A stretch of 7,148 nucleotides of DNA, taken from positions 1 through 7,148 of the forward strand of contig JAICSG010000194.1 of assembly GCA_025937035.1 (NCBI GenBank). Direction: 5' to 3'. The translations under genes were made by a program, and so were the position numbers. Below the pieces are notes generated by a model that saw nothing but the letters and a program-made list of their open reading frames with translations, had not been told where the DNA came from and searched no databases. This stretch comes from Thermoanaerobaculia bacterium (GTDB lineage Bacteria; Acidobacteriota; Thermoanaerobaculia; Multivoradales; UBA5704). This document shows positions 1 through 6,400 of this stretch, piece after piece (within the stretch, counting starts at the first letter, position 1; each line of letters starts with the position of its first letter).

Positions 1-731
1 CGGGGGAGGCCAAGCTTTTCGGCGCCGACCCCCGGCGCGCGGAGGCGCGGGTCCGCACCGGCGCCATGCTCCAGGTCTCCAAGGTGCCCGAGACTCTCAA
101 GGTGCGCGAGCACGTCGACCTGGTCTCCAGCTACTACCCCCGGTCCCTCCCCCGGCGCGAGGTAATGGCCGCCGCCGGGCTCGAAGGGATCGAGGACCGC
201 CTGTTCGGCAAGCTCTCGGGGGGCCAGCGCCAGCGCGTGCTCTTCGCCCTCGCCCTGTGCGGCGATCCCGATCTCCTGTTCCTGGACGAGCCGACGGTGG
301 GTCTCGACGTCGAGGCCCGGCGCGCCTTCTGGACGGTGATCGGGGAGAAGGCCCGCCAGGGGCGGTCCGTGCTGCTCACCACCCATTACCTGGAGGAGGC
401 GGACGCCCTCGCCGACCGCATCGTGATGATCGGCCGCGGCCAGGTGATCGCCGAGGGGACTCCCGCCGAGATCAAGGCCCGGGTGGCGGGCCGCAAGATC
501 CGCTGCCGCACGGCCTTGCCGCTCCCCGAGGTCGCCGCTCTGCCCGGGGTGCGCGACACCCGTCGGGAAGGGGAGCTGACCGAGCTGTTCGCCGCGGAGG
601 CCGAGCGCACGGTCTTCGAGCTGCTCCGCCGCGACCCCCAGCTCTCCGCGCTGGAGGTGCGGGGGGCCGATCTGGAGGAGGCGTTCCTCACCCTGACCCA
701 ATCCCGGACCCGAGAGGAGGTGGCCGCGTGA
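1..731 (+). CDS. ABC-2 type exporter ATP-binding protein, 5'-truncated by window edge
   Basis: This is the nucleotide-binding subunit of an ABC exporter. It would hydrolyse ATP at the inner membrane face to drive the permease encoded next. The frame is open from base 3, so the true start lies upstream. 242 residues are present; about 60 N-terminal residues, including Walker A, are missing compared with the usual ~300. Numbering from the first complete codon (base 3), the Q-loop glutamine lies in the MLQVSKVPETL stretch near residue 24. The ABC signature LSGGQRQR is at bases 213-236, Walker B LLFLDEPTVGLD at 273-308, and the H-loop histidine of TTHYLEEAD at 384-386. The last ~80 residues resemble the C-terminal extension of drug- or lipid-type ABC-2 ATPases. 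The ATG at 66 is internal (the Q-loop Met), because family sequence continues upstream of it. The stop overlaps the permease start by four bases. Substrate is unknown. Confidence 0.95.
   Translation, partial: GEAKLFGADPRRAEARVRTGAMLQVSKVPETLKVREHVDLVSSYYPRSLPRREVMAAAGLEGIEDRLFGKLSGGQRQRVLFALALCGDPDLLFLDEPTVGLDVEARRAFWTVIGEKARQGRSVLLTTHYLEEADALADRIVMIGRGQVIAEGTPAEIKARVAGRKIRCRTALPLPEVAALPGVRDTRREGELTELFAAEAERTVFELLRRDPQLSALEVRGADLEEAFLTLTQSRTREEVAA
714..720 (+). promoter_or_regulatory. Shine-Dalgarno for the permease gene
   Basis: GAGGAGG lies seven bases before the GTG at 728, inside the end of the ATPase gene. It is the reason for choosing this GTG over any internal ATG. Together with the GTGA stop/start overlap it implies translational coupling of ATPase and permease. 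Confidence 0.75.
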
Positions 732-1519
732 TTCTCCAAACAACGGCTGAGACGCCGTCCCGCAGCCTCTGGCGCATCTACGCCCTGGAGGCCAAATACG
801 AATTCTTGAAGCAGATGCGGCTGCCGGCCTATGTCGTGCCGTCGCTCGCCTTCCCGCTGGTCTTCTACTTCATGTTCGGCGTGGCGCTGCCGCACGGCCA
901 CGGCGGGTTCGACATCCCCACCTACATGCTGGCCACCTACGGCGCCTTCGGGGTGATGAACGTGTCGCTCTTCGGATTCGGCGTCGGGGTCGCCACCGAG
1001 CGCGGCCAGGGGTGGATGCTGTTCAAGCGGGCGAGCCCCATGCCTCCCTTCGCCTATTTCGCGGCCAAGCTGGCGACCATCCTCCTCTTCAGCCTGATCA
1101 TGACCTCTGCCCTCTTCCTCCTCGGGGCCACGGCCGGCGGGGTGCGGATGCCCGCGGGGACCTGGCTCTCCCTGCTGGGGACGCTCGCTCTGGGGACGAT
1201 CCCGTTCGCCGCCTTCGGCCTGGCCGTGGCCTATTGGGCGGGGCCCAACTCGGCGGTGGCGGTGCTGAACATCCTCGCCTTGCCCTCCGCGTTCGGCTCG
1301 GGGATGTGGATCCCCATCCAGATGCTGCCGCCGGTGATCAAGAAGATCGCCCTCTTCCTTCCGCCGTATCACTACGCCCAGCTGGCGCTGCACACGCTCG
1401 GGATGGACCGGAGGGAGCCGGCGCATCTCCACGTGGCGGCCCTGGCGGCGTTCACCGTCCTCTCGCTCGTCCTCGCCTGGACCGGCTACCGGCGCGACGA
1501 CGGCAGGACCTTCGGGTAA
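728..1519 (+). CDS. ABC-2 family transporter permease
   Basis: This is the membrane subunit of the exporter and partner of the preceding ATPase. It has 263 residues, normal for a small ABC-2 permease. About six hydrophobic segments are visible, near residues 34-52, 66-88, 113-135, 146-169, 175-197 and 236-253. A charged N-terminal stretch (WRIYALEAKYEFLKQMR) precedes the first one, as is typical of the family. The cytoplasmic loop ERGQGWMLFKRASPMP (residues 91-106) matches the conserved loop after TM2 in ABC-2 exporters of the YvfS/DrrB kind. The GTG start at 728 overlaps the upstream stop and has a strong ribosome site. The open frame continues upstream of 728 only as an out-of-frame shadow of the ATPase gene. 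The kinase gene follows after 12 bases. Drug, lipid or peptide export are all possible; the sequence does not decide. Confidence 0.93.
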   Translation: MILQTTAETPSRSLWRIYALEAKYEFLKQMRLPAYVVPSLAFPLVFYFMFGVALPHGHGGFDIPTYMLATYGAFGVMNVSLFGFGVGVATERGQGWMLFKRASPMPPFAYFAAKLATILLFSLIMTSALFLLGATAGGVRMPAGTWLSLLGTLALGTIPFAAFGLAVAYWAGPNSAVAVLNILALPSAFGSGMWIPIQMLPPVIKKIALFLPPYHYAQLALHTLGMDRREPAHLHVAALAAFTVLSLVLAWTGYRRDDGRTFG

Positions 1520-1531
1520 GGTATTGGAGAG

Positions 1532-2659
1532 ATGCGCCTTCTCCCACGTTTGCTCCCGGAGGATCCGGAGACCAGCTGGACCCCGTATGTCTGGCTGGTC
1601 TACCTCTTCCCTTTCCTGGCCTACCCGGCGCTGGCCCGGGCGTCCGCTTCCCAGTGGGGGGTGACGCTCGCCGGTCTTGCCTCTTTCCTGGTCCTCTACT
1701 TCCTGAGCTACTGGCTGGAGGGGGGCAAGGCCCTGGGGTGCGCGGCGGGCATCCTGCTCCTGGGCGTCCTGTTCGCCCCTTTCAACCCGGGGGCGGGCAC
1801 GCTGTTCGTGTACGCCGCCGCCATCGTGGCCAGGGCGGTCCGAGCCCGCGCGGCCTGGGCGCTCCTCGGCGGGATCGAGGTGGTCATCATCCTTGAAACC
1901 GCCCTGATCCACCTGTCCCCCTACGCCTGGGTACCGGCGGCGGTCTTCACTCTGATGATCGGCGCCGTCTGCATCCGGGGAGCCGAGGTCCAGCGGGCCA
2001 ACGCCCGGCTGCGGATGGCCCAGGAGGAGGTCGAGCGTCTGGCCAAGACGGCGGAGCGGGAGCGGATCGCCCGCGATCTGCACGACCTGCTGGGGCACAC
2101 CCTGTCGCTGATCACCCTCAAGGCCGAGCTGGCGGGCAAGCTGGTCGAGCGTGACCCCGAGCGCGCCGGCCGTGAGATCCGGGAGGTGGAGCGCATCTCC
2201 CGCGAGGCCCTGCGGGAGGTGCGGACGGCGGTGGCCGGCTATCGCTCGGAGGGTCTCCAGGCGGAGCTGGCCCGGGCGCGGCTGGCCCTGGCGGCGGCGG
2301 GGCTCCGCTTCGAGTACTTCGCCCAGCCGGTCGAGCTCGGGCCGGAGGCGGAGACCGTGCTGGCCCTGGCGCTGCGGGAGGCGGTGACCAACGTCATCCG
2401 CCACGCCGGGGCCCATACCTGCCGGATCGCCCTGGAGCAGACAGCGGAGGAGACCCGGCTGGAGGTGCGCGACGACGGCCGGGGGGGCGCGGCCCCGGAG
2501 GGGATCGGCCTGGCCTCGATGCGCGAGCGGGTGGAGGGGCTCGGCGGCCGGCTGGAGCGGCGGGCCGAGACGGGGACCTCCCTGCGGATCGTCCTGCCGC
2601 GGCGGCAGGAGCCCGCCACGGCCTCTCCCCTGGTGGATCTCCGGGAGCGGCCGGCGTGA
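1532..2659 (+). CDS. DesK-like sensor histidine kinase (HisKA_3 / HATPase_c)
   Basis: This is a membrane-bound sensor kinase that autophosphorylates on histidine and passes the phosphate to the regulator encoded next. It has 375 residues. The N-terminal half holds five or six hydrophobic segments (about 18-38, 43-61, 66-83, 88-103, 107-127, 129-149) with no sizeable extracytoplasmic domain. That suggests sensing within the membrane, as in DesK. A short helical linker (about 151-178) leads to the HisKA_3 motif ERERIARDLHDLLGH, with phospho-acceptor His184. The ATPase domain has the N-box REAVTNVIRHA (Asn287), the G1 motif DDGRGG (314-319) and the G2-like GIGLASMRERV (324-334). All key residues are intact. 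The ATG at 1532 is the first ATG after the in-frame stop at 1517-1519 and precedes the first membrane segment. Its GGAGAG abuts the ATG, and an alternative AAGG overlaps the upstream stop. The signal sensed is unknown. Confidence 0.95.
   Translation: MRLLPRLLPEDPETSWTPYVWLVYLFPFLAYPALARASASQWGVTLAGLASFLVLYFLSYWLEGGKALGCAAGILLLGVLFAPFNPGAGTLFVYAAAIVARAVRARAAWALLGGIEVVIILETALIHLSPYAWVPAAVFTLMIGAVCIRGAEVQRANARLRMAQEEVERLAKTAERERIARDLHDLLGHTLSLITLKAELAGKLVERDPERAGREIREVERISREALREVRTAVAGYRSEGLQAELARARLALAAAGLRFEYFAQPVELGPEAETVLALALREAVTNVIRHAGAHTCRIALEQTAEETRLEVRDDGRGGAAPEGIGLASMRERVEGLGGRLERRAETGTSLRIVLPRRQEPATASPLVDLRERPA
2643..2647 (+). promoter_or_regulatory. Shine-Dalgarno for the response regulator gene
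   Basis: GGGAG lies eight bases before the GTG at 2656, within the last codons of the kinase gene. It supports the overlapping GTG start and coupled translation of kinase and regulator. Confidence 0.5.
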
Positions 2660-3258
2660 TCCGGGTGCTGATCGCCGAGGACCAGGGGATGGTCCTGGGG
2701 GCCCTCGCCGCCCTGCTCGAGCTGGAGCCCGACATCGAGGTGGTGGGCCGCGTCCGGGATGGTCAGGAGGCGCTCGACCTGATCCCGGCAGCGAAGCCGG
2801 ACGTGGTGCTGACCGACATCGAGATGCCGCGGATGACGGGGCTCGAGCTGGCCGCCGAGCTGAAGCGGCGGGGGAGCCCGGCGCGGGTGGTGATCCTCAC
2901 CACCTTCGCCCGCGGCGGCTACCTGCGCCGGGCCCTGGACGCCGGGGCCGCGGGATATCTGTTGAAGGATTCCCCCGCCGAGCGGCTGGCCGAGGCGGTC
3001 CGCCGGGTGTGCTCCGGGCTGCGAGCGGTCGATCCCGAGCTCGCCGCCGCGGCCTGGGAGGAGGCCGACCCCCTGACCGACCGCGAGCGCCAGGTGCTCC
3101 GCCTGGCGGGAGAGGGGCAGTCGAGCGCCCGCATCGCCGCCGAGCTCCACCTCTCCGAGGGGACGGTGCGCAACTATCTCTCCGAGGCCATCAGCAAGGT
3201 CGGGGCGGGCAACCGGGTCGAGGCCGCCCGCATCGCCCGCCAGAAGGGGTGGCTGTAG
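2656..3258 (+). CDS. DesR/NarL-family response regulator (receiver + LuxR-type HTH)
   Basis: This is a cytoplasmic DNA-binding regulator and cognate partner of the preceding kinase. It has 200 residues, the normal length for DesR-like proteins. The receiver domain (about 1-120) has the acidic pair Glu8/Asp9, phospho-acceptor Asp54 in VVLTDIEMPRM, the switch threonine in ILTTF (Thr82) and Lys104 in YLLKD. The C-terminal LuxR-type helix-turn-helix (about 139-195) begins LTDRERQVLRLAGEG, and its recognition helix lies around SEGTVRNYLSEAISKV (167-182). The GTG start at 2656 overlaps the kinase stop (GTGA). It is the right start because MIRVLIAEDQ is the expected first strand of a receiver. By family precedent the target is probably the promoter of its own exporter operon, which is outside the window. 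No obvious U-tract terminator follows the gene. Confidence 0.95.
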   Translation: MIRVLIAEDQGMVLGALAALLELEPDIEVVGRVRDGQEALDLIPAAKPDVVLTDIEMPRMTGLELAAELKRRGSPARVVILTTFARGGYLRRALDAGAAGYLLKDSPAERLAEAVRRVCSGLRAVDPELAAAAWEEADPLTDRERQVLRLAGEGQSSARIAAELHLSEGTVRNYLSEAISKVGAGNRVEAARIARQKGWL

Positions 3259-3286
3259 CTCCTCCGCCAGAGCCGCGATTCCCGTC

Positions 3287-3314
3287 TTGACCGCCAGGGT
3301 TTTTCGGCTACCAT
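3287..3314 (+). promoter_or_regulatory. Candidate sigma70-type promoter for the protease gene
   Basis: TTGACC (3287-3292, five of six to the -35 consensus) and TACCAT (3309-3314, four of six to the -10 consensus) are separated by 16 bases. Transcription would begin near 3320-3322 and leave a leader of about 145 nt before the ATG at 3468. The element sits immediately after the regulator stop, in the only non-coding stretch available. A 7-base direct repeat CCGCCAG (3264-3270 and 3291-3297) and a 6-base repeat GGCTAC (3306-3311 and 3320-3325) surround it; both may be chance. This is judged by eye and not tested. Confidence 0.45.
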
Positions 3315-3368
3315 CTGGGGGCTACGTTCCATTGATGTTTTTCTGCGGGTTTTGAGCCAGGGAATCTT

Positions 3369-3400
3369 CGGCCCAGCCTGAGGTCAGGCTGGAGTCGCCG
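3369..3400 (+). promoter_or_regulatory. Perfect 9+2+9 inverted repeat / extended hairpin in protease leader
   Basis: The arms CCAGCCTGA (3373-3381) and TCAGGCTGG (3384-3392) are exact reverse complements around a GG centre. As RNA this gives an 8-bp stem with an AGGU tetraloop. The stem extends by CGGC (3369-3372) pairing with GCCG (3397-3400) across a four-base AGTC bulge. A further outer pairing of CCAG (3357-3360) with CTGG (3404-3407) is possible across an internal loop. No T-run follows, so it is not a classical intrinsic terminator. It could be a dimeric regulator's operator, a structured leader, an mRNA-stabilising hairpin or a U-less terminator. I do not recognise a known riboswitch consensus. 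Confidence 0.55.
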
Positions 3401-3457
3401 CTGCTGGATTGGCCGTAGAGCGGCATGCCGAACGGCTCCGCATCTGTCTGTCTTCAA

Positions 3458-3463
3458 GGGAGG
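3458..3463 (+). promoter_or_regulatory. Shine-Dalgarno for the protease gene
   Basis: GGGAGG in the purine run AAGGGAGGG (3456-3464) ends four bases before the ATG at 3468. It fixes the start at that ATG, which also places a signal peptide at the N-terminus. Confidence 0.75.
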
Positions 3464-3467
3464 GTAT

Positions 3468-6400
3468 ATGTTCGATCCTTGTCTGAGCCCGTCTCCCGCT
3501 CCTGCGCGGGCGAGCCGGCTGACCGCCGTTCTGCTCGCCGCCTTGAGCTCCTTCGCTCTCGTCTCTCCCATCCTGGGAGCCGCGCACCGGCCCTTGACCG
3601 GCGATCCCGAGGCCGTGCTTCCGGCCGATGCGATCTCGGTGGGGCTCGAGCACGCCGCGACCACGGACGACGGCCGTATCCAGGTGATCGTCGAGCTCCA
3701 GGACCCGCCGGCGGCGGTGGTCTACGCGACGGCCCTGCAGGGTGCCAAGCCGAACGACATGCGGGCCGTGGCCGCGGCCGGCGCCGCCTCCAAGGCCCAG
3801 GCGCTCAGGAACCAGGCCGCTCAGGAGGGCGTCGCGCGGGCGCTCGCGGCGGCGCCGGTCAACGCGCGGGAGATCTACAGGGTCAGCAAGGCGCTGAACG
3901 GCATCGCCGTCGCCATCGACCCTCAGGCGGTCGGGAGCATCCTCAAGATCCCCGGGGTCAAGCGCGTGCTGCCGATCCTGGCGGAGTATCCGACCAGCGC
4001 GTCGAGCGTCCCCTTCATCGGTACGCCGAACGTCTGGGCGAACACGATCGGCCTGCCGGCGGGCGCTGACGGCACCGGAATCCGGATCGGCGTCATCGAC
4101 ACCGGCATCGACTATCTGCACGCCGACTTCGGCGGTCCCGGCCAGCTCACCGACTATCAGACGGAGAGCACCGCCACCGCCAACTTCACCACGGCCGGCA
4201 GTTTCCCCACCGCCAAGGTGATAGGCGGCACCGACTTCGCGGGGGACGCCTATACGGGCAGCAACGCCCCGGCGCCGGACGCCAACCCGATGGATTGCAA
4301 CGGCCACGGCAGCCACGTCTCCGGCACGGCGGCCGGCTTCGGCGTGACGTCGGCCGGCGCGACCTTCACCGGCCCCTATGACGCCAACACCTCCACCTAC
4401 ACGCCGTTGCGCATCGAGCCCGGCACCGCCCCCATGGCGAAGCTGTACGGTATCCGCGTGTTCGGCTGCGCCGGCAGCACCGGCCTGACCGTCGCGGGCA
4501 TCGACTGGGCCATGGACCCGAACGGCGATAACGACCTCTCGGACCACCTCGACGTGATCAACATGTCGCTCGGCTCCTCGTTCGGCTCGGTGCTCAACTC
4601 GAGCTCGATCGCCTCGGACAACGCGGCGCTGGCGGGCGTGATCGTGGTCACCTCGGCCGGCAACTCCGGCGACACGTTCTTCATCTCCGGCTCGCCGGGC
4701 GCCGCGTCGCGGGCGATCGCCACCGCGGCCTCGGTCGACGGCGGTGAGCCGGCGCCGACCGTGGTGGTCAACGCGCCTGCCGGGATCGCCGGCTCCTATC
4801 TGGCCGGCGGCGCCGCCTTCGGCCAGGTGCTCACGACCAGCGGCACCCCGCCCGGCCCGCACAACGTGGTGATCGCCCTCGACCCGGCCGACGGGGCGGG
4901 CCCCAGCACCACCGACGGCTGCTCGGCGATCACCAACGCCGCCGCCGTCGCCGGCAACATCGCCCTGATCGACCGCGGCACCTGCGGCTTCGTCGTCAAG
5001 GTCAAGAACGCGCAGAACGCCGGCGCGGTCGGGGTGATCATCGCCGACAACGCACCGGGCAGCCCGCCCGCGGCCATGGGCGGCGCCGATCCCACGATCA
5101 CCATCCCCTCGGTCCGCGTCACGCTGCTGGACGGGAGCTCGTTCAAGGCCAACATCGGATCGCTCAACGTCACGCTGCTGGGCCCCAGCGGCGCCGACAC
5201 CGTGGCGAGCTTCTCCTCGCGCGGGCCGCGCCGCATCTTCGGCTCCCCCCTGCGGCTGAAGCCGGACATCGCGGCGCCGGGCCTCAACATCACCTCCGTC
5301 CAGACCGGCCATACCTGCATGGTGGCGACCGGCTGCACCGGCGCTTCGGACCCCTCCGGGTTCCAGGCCGGCAACCAGGCCCTGATCATCTCCGGCACCT
5401 CGATGGCCAGCCCGCACATGGCCGGCGTCATGGCCCTGCTGCGGCAGCTCCACCCCGACTGGTCGGTGGAGGAGCTGAAGGCCCTGGCGATGAACTATGC
5501 CGTCAACGACACGACCCTGTTCCCGGGCGCCACGCCGCCGAAGTTCGGGCCGTCGCGCATCGGCGCGGGCCGCGTCGACCCCTCCAAGTCCGCGGTGGGC
5601 AGCGTCATCGCCATGAACGCCGAGGACGCCGGCCTGGTCAGCGTCACCTTCGACCCCGAGGTGGTCGGCACGGTGACCCAGACCAAGAAGATCCGCGTGG
5701 TCAACAAGGGGACCACCTCGCAGACCTATGACCTGGCCTTCGACACCATCGTCGACTCCCCCGGCGTCTCCTTCTCCCTGCCGGGCGGCAATACGGTGAC
5801 GGTGCCGGCCGGCGAGACCGTCGAGCTGGACGTCCAGATGTCGGCCGACACCTCGCTGATGGACCACACCCGCGACGCCTCGCTCTTCCCCACCCAGGGG
5901 GTGCAGGCCAACTACGGCGACCAGCCGCGCAACTTCCTGACCGAGGAGGGGGCGTACCTCACCTTCAGCCAGAGCTCGGCGCTGAAATTCCGGTTGCCGG
6001 TCTACATGGCGGAGAAGCCGTCGTCGATGATGTCCGGGCCGGCCACCATCGTCACCGGCGGAGCCCCCACCGGCTCGACCACCATCCCGCTCTCCGGCAT
6101 CGGCGTCTGCACCGGCACCCTGGCGGCGGGCCCGACCTGCACGGGCACCTTCCCCAACGACGTCGAGTCGCTGGTCTCCCCCTTCGAGCTGCAGGTGGTC
6201 TCGCCGCTCGATCCGGTGAATTCCACCGACTACGCCGACATCCACTACGCCGGCGTCGCCTACCTCCAGGCCGGCGGCTCACCCAGCCTCACCAACGACC
6301 TGGTGATGTTCGGCGTGGCGAGCTGGGGCAACTGGTCGTCGCTCACCGACGTGGCCTACAACATCTGCATCGACAACAACAACGACGGCATCTACGACCG

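Larger units (their letters stand above)
3259..3467 (+). other. Intergenic region between regulator operon and protease gene
   Basis: These 209 bases hold no credible gene on either strand. They are visibly richer in A/T and T-runs than the flanking coding DNA (TTTTT at 3300-3304 and 3338-3342; TTTT at 3350-3353), which is typical of a regulatory spacer. They contain a candidate promoter, a long inverted repeat, a short palindrome CGGCATGCCG (3421-3430) and the protease ribosome site. No hairpin directly followed by a T-run is visible, so termination of the upstream operon here is unproven. Confidence 0.7.

Noticed and set aside
66..68. ATG at 66 as the start of the ATPase
   Set aside because: Residues before it (GEAKLFGADPRRAEARVRTGA) continue the expected family sequence between Walker A and the Q-loop. 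The ATG codes for the Met of the Q-loop motif.
257..727. Upstream extension of the permease frame starting at 257
   Set aside because: The extension lies inside the ATPase gene and reads as Arg/Gly/Pro-rich shadow protein. Family sequence begins at the GTG at 728, which has a strong ribosome site.
386..2416. A 676-codon open frame on the - strand across ATPase, permease and kinase
   Set aside because: It spans three well-supported + strand genes, reads as Arg/Gly/Gln-rich low-complexity protein and matches no family I know. Shadow frame.
3264..3325. Short direct repeats CCGCCAG and GGCTAC around the candidate promoter
   Set aside because: Seven and six bases are too short to separate from chance in GC-rich DNA without comparison to other genomes.
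3373..3392. Intrinsic terminator for the regulator operon
   Set aside because: The hairpin is strong, but it is followed by AGTCGCCG and not a T-run. It lies over 100 bases past the stop and downstream of a candidate promoter. A U-less terminator cannot be excluded.
3421..3430. Palindrome CGGCATGCCG as an operator
   Set aside because: Ten bases of GC-rich palindrome is easily expected by chance here and has no second copy in the spacer.
3321..3467. Known riboswitch (cyclic-di-GMP-I, cobalamin, TPP, fluoride) in the protease leader
   Set aside because: I compared the leader with the conserved cores I remember for these classes and found no convincing match. Only generic stem pairing is visible.
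3425..4069. A 214-codon + strand frame overlapping the protease start
   Set aside because: It is in a different frame from the protease, its protein is Arg/Gly-rich without a motif, and the overlapping frame encodes the signal peptide and I9-like propeptide.
3384..6245. A 953-codon open frame on the - strand, antisense to the protease
   Set aside because: Its translation is a low-complexity mix of Arg, Gly, Ala, Asp, Val and His with no recognisable domain. It mirrors the codon bias of the real + strand gene. The + strand frame has a signal peptide and a full catalytic set, so this is a high-GC shadow.
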